Assembly (NCBI GenBank): GCA_003116995.1
Contig: BDSL01000187.1
Span: 25,572 to 89,571 of the forward strand
Length of the DNA stretch: 64,000 nt
Origin: Yamagishiella unicocca
Lineage: Eukaryota > Chlorophyta > Chlorophyceae > Chlamydomonadales > Volvocaceae
Direction of reading: 5' to 3'
Under the pieces are notes generated by a model. That model had not been told where the DNA came from, made no database searches, and worked only from the letters and a program-made list of their open reading frames with translations. Each line of letters opens with the position of its first letter. Positions within the stretch are counted from its first letter, which is position 1. Positions 46,105-56,280 of this stretch are shown here, piece by piece. The position numbers and the translations under genes were made by a program.

Positions 46105-49100
46105 TCAGTGGTCGGTTTGGTGCTCCCGGAGTTGCTTGCTCTGCGCATTCCAATAGTCCCTCTCAGCCTGTGACAGCTGCCGCCACTTCAAGGCAATTTG
46201 TTTGGTGTGCTCATGCGGCAGGGAGCTCTGTCCAGCTGCCGCTGCTTCTGCCTTCTGCGACTGCGTAAACAACATGTACCCGTTGGGTACCTGCTTTGGC
46301 TTCGCCGCTTGGCCATCCACGTTCTTCTTCCTTGCACCCGCTCCTCTCTCTTTTACCGCAATCGTGCCCGCCGCTGCCTCCAACGCGGTGTCGGAGCCTC
46401 CCGCCATGGCAGCTGTCTCCTCGCCGGTCCCCCTGCCCCCCGCTGCCTCCAACGCGGTGTCGGAGCCTCCCGCCATGGCAGCTGTCTCCTCGCCGGTCCC
46501 CCTGCCCCCCGCTGCCTCCAACGCGGTGTCGACGCCTCCCGCCATGGCAGCTGTCTCCACGCCGCGCCCCATGTCGCCAATCTTCCTCCGCTTTGCTTGC
46601 GGGCTTCCGCTATCTAAGGCAGCCTTCAAGCGGGCAGCCTTGGCCCCCACGAGGTCCGCCTTGGCAGGCGAGATGAACGACACTGGTCGACTTTTGGAGA
46701 CGTACACATCAAACTGGCCGCTGTCCCTTAAGTCCTTGACGTGTTTCAGCAAGGCTTTCAGGCTGTTCAGGCCGTGTAGGTGCTGCTGCTGCTGCCTGCT
46801 GCTGCTGCCTGCCGCCAGCTGCCTGCTGCTGCTGCCTGCCGCCAGCTGCTGCTGCCTGCCGGGCGTGAGGCCTGGCGCGCCGGCAAACGCCAAGCCGCCC
46901 ACGCCGCTGCCGCCAGCTGCCCCCGTGAGGCCGCGCAAGTCCATGAGCGGCGAGGCTTGCGCCAGCTGCTGCTGCCTGCCGGGCGTGAGGCCTGGCGCGC
47001 CGGCAAACGCCAAGCCGCCCACGCCGCTGCCGCCAGCTGCCCCCGTGAGGCCGCGCAAGTCCATGAGCGGCGAGGCTTGCGCCAGCTGCGGCCCCCCTCG
47101 TTGCTGAACCAAGAATTGCTGAAGCATCACGGATTGCTGTAGTGGTAGAATGGCCATCTGCCGCTGCAGGCCGATGAGGCAGTCCAAGGCAACTGGCGGT
47201 TGCGTTCGTGCGATCGCCTGCATGACGGTGGCCGGTGGGATGTGACCGTTAATCCTTACCCTGCCGTTGCATAACCGACCTAGGGTGTTTCCGACCTGAA
47301 CATTATCTTTCCTCTGAAGTAAAGCGGTATTGCAGCGACCAGAAAACGAGTGAACACCTAACGAGATCTTACCCCCGTAGTCATGGCCTTTTCATAGGCT
47401 GCACGTAGAAGCTGCCACTGCGGCAGATTCCGCAATCTGTGGACCAAGGGGTTCTCCGCGGCGGTGTCCGCCAGTTCGAGAGAATCTTGCACAGCGCAGC
47501 CGCTTATGAACTCCATGGCCTCCAGGTTGAACGACGCAGACGGCAGCTTCTCCTTGGCACCTGCGGACATGCTGCCCACGCGCTCACGTAGCTGGGGTAG
47601 GAAAGAAAAAATGGCTACCTTCAGCGGCTCCAGCAAGGCAGGCGATATCTGCAGCATGAAGCGCGGTGCCCAGTAGGCCGTCTTCAGCTTGTCCGGCGTG
47701 CAGCAGTCGAAACCCGCGAGCATCAGTAGACCATCGTACGGGACAGGCATGAGGTACGACTCCACGAGCGCACTGCCCTCTTGCCAGTGGCCCATGCGCT
47801 TGATTGTCTCTCGAGAAGCCCTGCATGCAAAAAGGAAGCTCAGGGATCAACGGGTGTTTGTTTTACAACTGCCTCGAATGCCTCAAATGCCTACCCTGCT
47901 GCATCCAGAGCTTGTGTTCCTCCCACACGAAACACATGCGTCCTCTTCCGCGTGATGATGTCCAGGCACCGCAGGATGTCCTTCACCATATCAAGCTGCT
48001 GCGTATAGTTAATGGCCTGGTTGGTCGTCATGGCGCGCAGCAGCACGCACGTCAGCCTGCACGCATGGAATAATCCTGTTGAAGGGTACCTCAAACTGAG
48101 AAGTGCAAAGTCACTCGTAATCTTACCACTCCTCCTCGTCCAATGGGTTCGGATAGCTCTCGCCCTCCAACGTGAAGCGGACGTACAGGTACTCCGCCAG
48201 CGCCCTGATTGGACACTTAATGGCCGTCACGCCCCTCAGGAACGCGATCACTGTCTTCCGCCCACGCGCAAGTCCATGCGCTTGATTGTCTCTCGAGAAG
48301 CCCTGCATGCAAAAAGGAAGCTCAGGGATCAACGGGTGTTTGTTTTACAACTGCCTCGAATGCCTCAAATGCCTACCCTGCTGCATCCAGAGCTTGTGTT
48401 CCTCCCACACGAAACACATGCGTCCTCTTCCGCGTGATGATGTCCAGGCACCGCAGGATGTCCTTCACCATATCAAGCTGCTGCGTATAGTTAATGGCCT
48501 GGTTGGTCGTCATGGCGCGCAGCAGCACGCACGTCAGCCTGCACGCATGGAATAATCCTGTTGAAGGGTACCTCAAACTGAGAAGTGCAAAGTCACTCGT
48601 AATCTTACCACTCCTCCTCGTCCAATGGGTTCGGATAGCTCTCGCCCTCCAACGTGAAGCGGACGTACAGGTACTCCGCCAGCGCCCTGATTGGACACTT
48701 AATGGCCGTCACGCCCCTCAGGAACGCGATCACTGTCTTCCGCCCACTCTACACACAACGGCAACAACATGTTCATGTAATGTGGCAGTAAAGTATTCTT
48801 AGACCTGGCCAGATCCCAACAGCATTTCGCACCCGCTGAGCCTTGCCGCCCTCCAGCACGATGTTGATGTACTTCGCCTCACAGGGCCCAACAGTCTGCG
48901 CAACTTTGGGCTTCCCGATGCAGCAGACCAACAGCAAGCGGCTGTCATCCCCACGGGTGACCGTGTGGTGAAGCAGCTGCACGGTACACTGCCCAAGCGA
49001 CACCCGGTAGAGCGACTTCCATCCGAGTCTCTGCATCGCAGCGGTGCCAGACGCCATCAGCGAGAACACCCTGCCAATCTGGTCCTCGTCGTAAGCGTCA

Positions 49101-50047
49101 TTCACCGTCTGGGCGTGTGGGTCACGCGTGCGCCTGGAAAAAGACAGGAACTTAGTAAGGCCTCCCCCCCCACGAGAACAACTCTGGGGGTCTATCTTAC
49201 TTTGAGCCCTTCTTGCCAAGACATATTTCCTTGGCCAGTTCGTACTCATGCATAAACTCCTCCACAGCTGAGACAGCGGGCTCGTCCGAGGCGGTCGGCA
49301 GTGTCAGGCGGTTGGTTTTGTCCAATTTCACGATAGCGCTGCGCACTCCCTCAAGCGTTTTGAAGCCAACCTGTGCAAGTACAACATCCTTGTTATATGC
49401 ATTCCATGGGGAAGATAATGTTCATTGTAATTATGGACCCTGCTTGTACCTTCTCCTCTGCGAGCTGCTTGAACAGGACTCCTGCGAGGGCACCAAGCTC
49501 CCTGCCAAAGGTCTTCCCCATGTCGACGTCCTTTTTCTGGCATAGAGCCTGCAACGCACGGACATGTAACAGGCTGTCAATAACCGTTTGATTCGTTGCC
49601 AAACACACTCGTGCCGTCCAAAACCCTGGCCCTCCTTCCCCCCACACTCCAGACCGCAAAACATGTTCCCTCACGCTCCCCCTCGCTCCCCCAAACACAT
49701 TTCATTCCATATTTCATTTGTGCCCTGTGCAGTACCAACCAAGAGCTTGTTGAGCTGTGAGTCGTAGGTCCTCTTTGTGTTCGGCTTCCCGGACACCTTC
49801 GTGCGTTCCGCGAGATCCGCTCGCGCGTCGGAGTCATAGGCAAACCTGCATACACAGGATGACTTTTTATTACCATTGTTAATTGGGCGGGGCTTCTGGG
49901 TTGAGTGCGCGCGCCATGGTTGAACGGCTACATCCATCTTTCTTACCGCTTTTTCTGTTCACCATTAGCATCCTCCAACACAACTTCTTCTCCATTATCC
50001 AATGCGTTATCCCACTCGCGTTCCAAGGCGCGAGCCGCTCCCGCCAT
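46105..50047 (-). CDS. Crypton-type tyrosine recombinase fused to an HMG box (nine exons)
   Basis: The ATG is at 50047. Exons are 50047-49947, 49845-49740, 49548-49450, 49370-49201, 49133-48821, 48748-48609, 48577-48377, 47820-47373 and 47217-46105, with GT-AG borders and matching phase at all eight joins, giving about 896 residues. Residues ~50-100 (KVSGKPNTKRTYDSQLNKLL) are the N-terminal helical domain. The catalytic domain shows TRGDDSR (Arg219), CPIRALAEYLYVRF, THVFR (His363/Arg366), IKRMGHW (Trp389) and VESYLM (Tyr399), as in Crypton recombinases: R, HxxR, H/W, Y all present. Residues 527-830 form a Gln/Ala/Gly linker with in-frame repeats. Residues 832-896 (KPKQVPNGYMLFTQSQK, then ALKWRQLSQAERDYWNAQSK) form an HMG box. 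It could be a mobile Crypton or a host-domesticated copy. Element ends were not identified. Confidence 0.8.
46372..46578 (-). repeat. 69-bp in-frame tandem repeat (3 copies) in the linker
   Basis: 'caacgcggtgtcggagcctc' recurs at 46381, 46450 and 46519, a period of 69 bp. It encodes 23-residue units reading about GEETAAMAGGSDTALEAAGG. The third copy has drifted slightly. Confidence 0.9.
46841..47089 (-). repeat. 120-bp in-frame tandem duplication in the linker
   Basis: 46841-46960 and 46961-47080 are identical, followed by a 9-bp partial copy. It encodes two 40-residue units with LAQASPLMDLRGLTGAAGG and AGAPGLTPGRQQQ. Exact identity implies very recent origin, or possibly an assembly artefact. 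Confidence 0.95.
47792..48265 (-). repeat. 474-bp tandem duplication, decoy copy in intron 7
   Basis: It is identical to 48274-48747 by eye at an offset of 482 bp, with 8 bases (gcgcaagt) between. This copy contains duplicates of exon 6 (lacking its acceptor), exon 7 and intron 7, and ends inside the true exon 8. Reading straight through the fused exon-8/exon-6 piece gives a stop. Splicing exon 7 or its duplicate directly to exon 8 preserves the protein. Confidence 0.9.
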
Positions 50048-52200
50048 CGGAGCGTTTACCTTGCGCGAGTCCCCTTACTTTGCGTGAGATACTTTTATGT
50101 TAACCGAGTATACTACAATGTCTTGACAAAGTGTCCTGCTGTCAGTCAAAGTCAGACCTATGCCTAAACGCGAACCTAAAAGGCGCAATTCTTTGTCCAT
50201 AGGTTCGTCGTGAAAAGTCTTACTTATAACACTTGTAGACCATGCGAATACTTCAGTTTTTGGGTGTTTATGACAGCTCAGATGGCCGGCGGACCTGAAG
50301 GCACATAAATCAGGTCCGCCTTCGGTCCGCCGGTCGTACAATCCGGGTCCGCCGGACCCTGTTTATGGCCCACATAGATTACGCAATGCATTGCTCGTCA
50401 TTTACGGCACGGAAATGGCCGTGTCACCAACGCCGATTACGCATTGGCATTTTTGCCAAGGTATGTAAACAAAGCCACGCATATACGCTTTTCAGAGCAA
50501 ATGAATGCAGAAAATGTGCGCCATTCCGATTTTCCGAGCGTGTGTCCATTGTCGTCCAGACGGAAGCTAAATCCAAAAACGGGCGGATTGTTCGGCTAAT
50601 TGGTCACATTTTTAAAGCAAAAAACTTGTAAAACAATGCGCCCATCCAGTAATTGGGCCTGTAGATTCTTGCCTTCGGACAAACTGGTCTCAGGATATGA
50701 CGTTGCCGATTCCCATAATTGCAGTCGTTCTTTAGCATAGGAAGCTTAGGCTTAAGCTTAGCCAGGTTTACACCTTACACCATCGTCAGCACTTTTGGAG
50801 GCACCAACAACCTGGGAAGCTTCGCACTTGTCGTGACCCGTCCTGCATGGTCCTGCAATGATGGGGCCCCGACGATTGAAAACTCAAAATACTGCGCCAA
50901 ACTGGGGTGCCAATGGCCAGGTGCCTGATGATTTGTGTATCGGGCCAAGGGCCTCCAGCGAGCGCATGCATAAAGGTCCAGTGTCGCATCGTACCTTAAT
51001 GTACCTTTTTTGTGTTTACTCCATAGCAGCACAATCCTCTTTGTACCAGGAACGGTACAGCAGTGTCATAATTGATTTCTTTTCTGATAAGGTGGGCTGT
51101 GCATACTCCCTTCTTCCCGTTACAACGTTAGCTTCCAGGACTTGCAGATGCATGGAAAGCCTTTACGTGCACGGTGGTGCATTATTTCAGTATGTCAGGG
51201 GTTATGACATCGTGCCACTGCCCCCACTGGCCAGTGGCATTGTTGAAGAGATGACGCATGTTGAAGACGGTTGGGGCGAGAACGCGAACACGCAACATGT
51301 AGCGCCTCTGTGGCGCCTCTACCCTTGACTTTAATGTTTCATTATGTTTCCGACCGGAGGTAGGCAAGCCAGGCGTGCACAGCAACTTGCAAAGTTTGCA
51401 ATTCCTGGAACCAGGCAACGCGACACAACATACGTACATATCTGCGGACATTTGAGATCGCGAGTATTCAGCGGTGTATCCCCCATTGTATACCTAAAAC
51501 TTAAACCTTCGACCGCTTGAAAGTGTTGTAGCACTTGAGGAGCGCGTCGCAGCAACTCTAGTGCGACCTGGTGCGATCTTGCCCCAAAGCTTGGCGATGC
51601 AGAATGAGACCCTTAGTCTCCCCGGTTTTCTTACCCAATAGCTCCTCAACACCGGCTCCACTTGATTAGGTGGCGTGGATGGTGGCTCCTCCTGTGGCGT
51701 GGATCAGTGCCGATCAGTGGTTACGAAAGGGCGGGAGCGGAAAGGCAACGGGAGGTGACGGGAGACGCCATGAAGACGCCGATAGACGGTGCAGACTGCG
51801 ATTCAAACAGCGGGGGGTTGGACGGCCCGCAACAGATCGAGGACTGGAAGACAAGCGCATTAGTACTCGGTTAACCGGAGGTGAAAGACGCAGCTGCTGT
51901 TTCAATTCTTTCGCGCCTCCCATCACCATTTTCTGCGGCAAAAATGGCACTAATGAAACGCAAACAGGCTATCCTCCCAATGACGTCTTAAAAAGTTTTT
52001 GTGATGGGTGCGTCACTGGCCCGTCGCAACCAGTGCAGCTTTCCTTGGCTTTGTTTCTTTGTTTCACCTCATGCGCGTGTGGCGCGGTATAAGGCATGCT
52101 CTCCTCCGGATGCTGTACACCGGTTGAGTCGTGTTGAGTGTATACGTTGCTAGGATGGCAGGCAACTCCGGCCAGCATTAATGACCTCGAAACGCCCTGA
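50048..52200. other. No gene recognised; upstream region of the recombinase gene
   Basis: Lower in GC than the window average. It holds a cluster of GGTCCGCC palindromes (listed separately). Short frames on both strands lack motifs or consistent splice sites. The promoter of the recombinase gene should lie at its left end, but no clear TATA box is seen. Confidence 0.35.
50284..50362. repeat. Cluster of GGTCCGCC/GGCGGACC palindromic motifs
   Basis: Four or five occurrences of the octamer in both orientations lie within 80 bp, including the perfect foldback 'gggtccgccggaccc' and 'ggcggacc' paired with 'ggtccgcc'. It sits about 240-315 bp upstream of the recombinase ATG. Confidence 0.7.
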
Positions 52201-52537
52201 TGGACCCAGCTGATGATAGTCCTGCCCTTATTCGCCTCTCTAATGCCACCCTCTATGAGCGCGCCACAAAGTCACATGGGTTTCTTGCGTGACGATCAGC
52301 TTGAAGAGGCAGTGGCTTGCAAAGGCGAACCAACTCACGCGGCGAACGGCATCTTGGTTAAGCGGAACAGGTGCACCCAACGTTGCAAGCGATGGCGAAA
52401 AGGTCCTGTCCTTCCATGGTCTTACATGGCGGGCCACGAGACGAGGCGAAACCCAACGACGAGCTGTCCATATCACACACATCGCACGTTGCTCTGTGGC
52501 GCTGCCCTCCCTGGTCGCCGCCCACGTGTCTGGCCTG

Positions 52538-52793
52538 CCCACCGCGGGCCAGCCCACCGCGGGCCAGCCCACCGCGGGCCAGCCCACCGCGGGCCAGCCC
52601 ACCGCGGGCCAGCCCACCGCGGGCCAGCCCACCGCGGGCCTGCCCACCGCGGGCCAGCCCACCGCGGGCCAGCCCACCGCGGGCCAGCCCACCGCGGGCC
52701 AGCCCACCGCGGGCCAGCCCACCGCGGGCCTGCCCACCGCGGGCCAGCCCACCGCGGGCCAGCCCACCGCGGGCCAGCCCACCGCGGGCCATT
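52538..52793. repeat. 15-bp minisatellite, about 17 copies
   Basis: The unit 'cccaccgcgggccag' has two copies ending in 'ctg' at regular distance, which suggests a higher-order duplication. As 15 is a multiple of 3 and no stop occurs, long frames are open on both strands (PTAGQ, PPRAS, AHRGP and so on). None has a coding context. Confidence 0.95.
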
Positions 52794-53020
52794 TCCGTTT
52801 CGCTGCACCTGGCCACTGGTCATGTTTCGCTTCGCGAAACTGGAACCAACATCCTCTCTGCCGATGTCAGTTCGTCGTGCCTTTGCCTTCGCGATTGCTT
52901 GTTGGTTGTCCGTGGACGCTCGTGAGTCACTCCTATAGCATACGCGACTGAAGCATTCACGCCAAGCGCAACGAGGCGTTTCGACGCGACGCGCACTCCA
53001 GGGTTACGCACGGCCCGCCT

Positions 53021-54154
53021 CTACGACCCGCCATCGCGCTGCCGGGGCAGCAGCTGAGGAGGCGCCGGCGCCTGGCCCACCTGCAAGCTGGCGGCCTGGC
53101 TCTGCGGCTTCACGATCAACAAGCGCGGCCGCAGCATCTGCACGGCAGCTCTTGTCGTCCTGTGGGCTGGCGTGTCGAGAGTGGGGCCGAAGAAGTCCAA
53201 GCCGGCCGCCAGCTCCTCAGCTGCTGCCGGCGAGAGTGCCAGCGCACCTGGCTGCTGGAACTCCGTCGCCTCCGCGGCGCTTCGCCCCGCCGCCGCCCCC
53301 GCTGCCGCCGCCCCCGCCGCTGCCGCCCCCGCCGCCGCCGCCCCCGCTGCCGCCGCCCCCGCTGCCGCCGCCCCCGCTGCCGCCGCCCCCGCTGCCGCCG
53401 CCCCCGCTGCCGCCGCCCCCGCTGCCGCCGCCCCCGCTGCCGCCGCCCCCGCCGCCGCCGCCCCCGCTGCCGCCGCCCCCGCTGCTGCCGCCCCCGCCGC
53501 CGCCGCCCCCGCTGCCGCCGCCCCCGCTGCTGCCGCCCCCGCTGCCGCCGCCCCCGCTGCCGCCGCCCCCGCTGCCGCCGCCCCCGCTGCCGCCGCCCCC
53601 GCTGCCGCCGCCCCCGCCGCCGCTGCACGCGATGCCTCCAGTATCGCCGATACGACCGCCGCCACCAGGTCCACCTGCTCCCGCTGCCCCATCAACGCCG
53701 CGGTGTACAACACCCCGGCCACGTCACCAGCCGTGGTATCGTACACGGGTGACTCAGCCTGCGACACGTCACCCAGCCCCATCTGCCCGCTGCTCCCGAC
53801 CGCCCCTCGCTCCCCGCCCTGCCGCTGCTGCTGCTCTAGTGCCGCCTCCTGCCGAGACCGCTGCTGCTGCCGCTGCCCCTGCTCGAAGGCGCGCGCGTCA
53901 ACGACGTTGAGCCAGGCGGCTCTGAAGCTTCGCAGCTCCCGCAGCACCGCGTCTAGGGCGTTGTGGGCCAGGTCGTCATGCCGCCAGCCACCGACCACCG
54001 CGGCCCGCAGCAGCTGGTGCCAGTGCCGCAGCCGCATCGGCTCGGCCTCCGAACCAGCTGCGCGGAGTCCTGCCGCTCGTCCACCCGCCGGAACGGGGGC
54101 CTCATGCTCACCGCCGCGGCGCCTGCTGCCAGTCGGCGCATCGGCGGACGACAC
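53021..54154 (-). CDS. Ala/Gly-repeat protein, unknown family
   Basis: A minus-strand frame of 377 residues. Non-repeat parts look coding: RLRHWHQLLRAAVVGGWRHD, LDAVLRELRSFRAAWLNVVD, QSGQ-type Gln-rich stretches, and YDTTAGDVAGVLYTAALMGQ. The C-terminus is AEELAAGLDFFGPTLDTPAH and RPRLLIVKPQSQAA. Between them lies an AAAAG repeat encoded by a 15-bp minisatellite. The start ATG may instead be internal to an exon: the frame begins just after a possible cag acceptor. It lies on the same strand as, and downstream of, the SASA-like exon, but no splice link was established. Function unknown. Confidence 0.45.
   Translation of the reverse strand: MSSADAPTGSRRRGGEHEAPVPAGGRAAGLRAAGSEAEPMRLRHWHQLLRAAVVGGWRHDDLAHNALDAVLRELRSFRAAWLNVVDARAFEQGQRQQQRSRQEAALEQQQRQGGERGAVGSSGQMGLGDVSQAESPVYDTTAGDVAGVLYTAALMGQREQVDLVAAVVSAILEASRAAAAGAAAAGAAAAGAAAAGAAAAGAAAAGAAAAGAAAAGAAAAGAAAAGAAAAGAAAAGAAAAGAAAAGAAAAGAAAAGAAAAGAAAAGAAAAGAAAAGAAAAGAAAAGAAAGRSAAEATEFQQPGALALSPAAAEELAAGLDFFGPTLDTPAHRTTRAAVQMLRPRLLIVKPQSQAASLQVGQAPAPPQLLPRQRDGGS
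53282..53626 (-). repeat. 15-bp minisatellite coding AAAAG
   Basis: About 23 units of 'gccgccgcccccgct' and variants with ctg/ccg changes. All variation is in third codon positions of the minus-strand Ala/Gly reading, and the frame is never broken. Confidence 0.9.
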
Positions 54155-54382
54155 TGCGTGCAGTACGGCAGCGGCTGGCGTCGGCCTGCTCCAGCTCTGG
54201 CTTCAGCCCCGGCTCGGGCAGTCCTGTACCCATGCGCCCCTTTGCCACAGACACCGCCGCCGCCCGGGCCGCCTTCTCCCGCTCGGAGAAGGGACCCCCC
54301 TCGCAACGCGGACGACGACCATGCGCCAACTACCCTGTCCCCGTCGCGCAAACGGTTTTTATGACACCCCCGCAAATCGGAC

Positions 54383-54620
54383 CTGCACCCAAATCATGGC
54401 GCGCAGTCGGCCGCTCCCGCCGCCAGGCATCGGCGCCGCCAGCGCCGCCTTGGTCCGACCGATCATGGCGCCGTACAGGTCGCCGCCGCCGACGGGCCGC
54501 CAGTCGTGGTAGAGGCTGGCAGCCCCCTTGGCCGCTGGCACCAGCCCCACCCGCCCGCTGAGGCCCAGAGCAACCAGCGTGCGACCGAAGGCCATGGCGG
54601 GGCCGCAGCTGGGCTGCACC
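54383..54620 (-). CDS. SASA-type carbohydrate esterase exon (partial)
   Basis: The exon has a C-rich tract plus cgcag acceptor and a gtccga donor (exon end 54383). It encodes CGPAMAFGRTLVALGLSG, RVGLVPAAKGAASLYHDW, then GGGDLYGAMIGRTKAAL and LRAMIWVQ. This fits the central part of plant sialate-O-acetylesterase-like proteins (SASA/DUF303): GP-x-x-x-FA, LVPCA-x-GG-x-S-x-x-W, LY-x-x-M-x-x-R, and LWYQGESDA, where the exon ends just before the GESD box. The catalytic Ser and Asp/His exons are not seen. The upstream intron is occupied by a G-rich tandem repeat. It is probably part of a broken or unfinished gene. Confidence 0.55.
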
Positions 54621-54626
54621 TGCGGG

Positions 54627-54718
54627 GGGGGGTGTACAATAATACCGGCGGGGGGGGTTACAATAATACCGGGGGGGGGGGTGTACAATAATACCGGCGG
54701 GGGGGGGGTAAAGACTGG
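54627..54718. repeat. G-rich tandem repeat, three to four units
   Basis: Runs of 7 to 11 G alternate with 'tacaataataccgg' three times. The G runs could form quadruplexes. It lies directly upstream (minus strand) of the SASA exon and supplies its C-rich acceptor tract. Confidence 0.85.
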
Positions 54719-54719
54719 T

Positions 54720-55110
54720 GACACGGGTTACCAGGATACAAGGCGGGTTACATGGGTATAACAATAGAGTACGGGCCAAAACCAGTTACACGACACCCGG
54801 GGGGGGGGGGGGTGATAAGAGAATCCGCGAATCCGGGGGGTTCGAGGGAAACCCGTGGATGTCCGAAAAAAAATCGTTTAAAACAGAAGTTTTGAGATGC
54901 ATGCGGGAGAACTGGGTTGGGGATACGAAAGCCGAAGGTCGTAATATGACCTTTGGCGGCTAAATACTCCAAACCGGAACAGGCGGCCAACCCTCAAGCC
55001 GCCACCCGATGGCTGGCTTCGCTCAAATTGTGATCCTTTTCCGTCTTACTTTCGATACGTGCCTGCTCATTGCTTGGCTGGCTAGCTGAGAGGCTGGTTG
55101 ACTGGCTGGC
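54720..55110. repeat. Dispersed transposon-end-like repeats
   Basis: 54855-54960 ('gagatgcatgcgggagaact', 'gggttggggatac') matches 57730-57850. 54963-55110 ('ctccaaaccggaacaggcgg', 'ggctgactggctgg'-type runs) matches block C' at 28985-29140 but not block C. It also has a C/G homopolymer tract near 54797-54811. Confidence 0.6.
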
Positions 55111-55659
55111 GTGCTGATTGACTGCCGTGGTGTCGTACACGCCTCAGCCGCGCTGCCGCTGCGCCGCCGCAGGTGGACGCATACGATCGCGCCCTCCCCG
55201 CCCTACCACGATCGCGCCCTCCCCGCCCTACCACGAGCGAGGGCCCCCGCTCGCTGCTGGCTTCCAAGTGTTGCGCCAGCACCCTACCCGTTGCAGCTAG
55301 GTAGCCCTCACGGCGGTTGAAGATGACGTGGGCCTGGTCTGCTACGGGGTCCGGGGACATATGGGGAAGGTCGGCACTAGCATCACAATCGTCTTGCAAG
55401 TCGTCGCAACCGCTGCTAGCTGATGACGCCAGGTCTGTCCCGTGGTGCCACGCCCCACGGCCCAATGCCATCGTCCTACCGCAACGATGCGTGACGTGTG
55501 CATGTAAACGTTGAGCCCGACAGGGTGATCTAGGCTGCACGTATGGGTATGTATGATGTGCCGTACGCTTCGCACCAAGCCGTTCCAGGCATTGCAGAAG
55601 CGGGATGCACCTTCGTCCCCGGACCGCCCGGTTGTCCCGGGATGGCCCGGCGTCCTCAC

Positions 55660-56280
55660 GAATCTCCATCCCCAGCGATCAATGTTCCAGAGTAAATGGC
55701 GTTGATAAACACCGTCATCCCGTTGTGTAGTCTGGGTCCCTCCCACCTGATTTCCACCTGGCGCTTGCCCAGTCGAACCTTGCAACTCACGACGATCCTG
55801 GTCCCAGCCCATTTGTATCGAAGACGATGCTGCCCGTAGATCTGCCAGCTGCACGATGGGGCCACGTAAGGACCGACTCACCCGACAGCTGAAGGGCGTC
55901 CCACGTGCTGCTTCATTCGGACCACATGGCCCACACTCAACTGCGCCTCAAAGCTGGCGAAAGCGTTTGATAGGGTACGACACGCGCTAGCATACCATGC
56001 CCATCCTCCGCCTCACCTCATAGCTCCAGTAGCTGTGAGTCCACAATCCAGTCGCCGCTCTCACCGACCCCAGCGTCCCTGCAACCTGCTTGCACAGGGA
56101 ATGTGCAAGGCCCATGCATGGCAGCAGTTTGGAGGGACTGGTTCGCACACACTTCCACCTAATGTTCGGTGGCCCCCGGTTTCTTCCGACCAGGACCACA
56201 GCTCAGCGCAGCTACCCAAAGCGAGCAACTGCCCCCTGGTGCACCGCTGCTGCATGATATCCCGTCAGGGTTGCTAGGTG
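55660..56280 (-). repeat. Dispersed repeat family F, best open copy
   Basis: Reverse-strand counterpart of 11640-12240. Its frame GPYVAPSCSWQIYGQHRLRY, then TRIVVSCKVRLGKRQVEIRW and HNGMTVFINAIYSG is open to a stop at 55656. The block B copies have lost this frame. A shorter piece recurs at 58640-58800 with DDGVYQRH in another frame. No family is recognised. Confidence 0.5.

Noticed and set aside
52213..52951. Six-frame open reading through the 15-bp minisatellite
   Set aside because: Open only because the unit lacks stops in every frame; flanking sequence does not look coding.
53152..54512. Plus-strand proline/alanine frames of up to 446 residues
   Set aside because: Shadows of the GC-rich minisatellite. 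The minus-strand frame has the non-repetitive coding-like ends and third-position variation.
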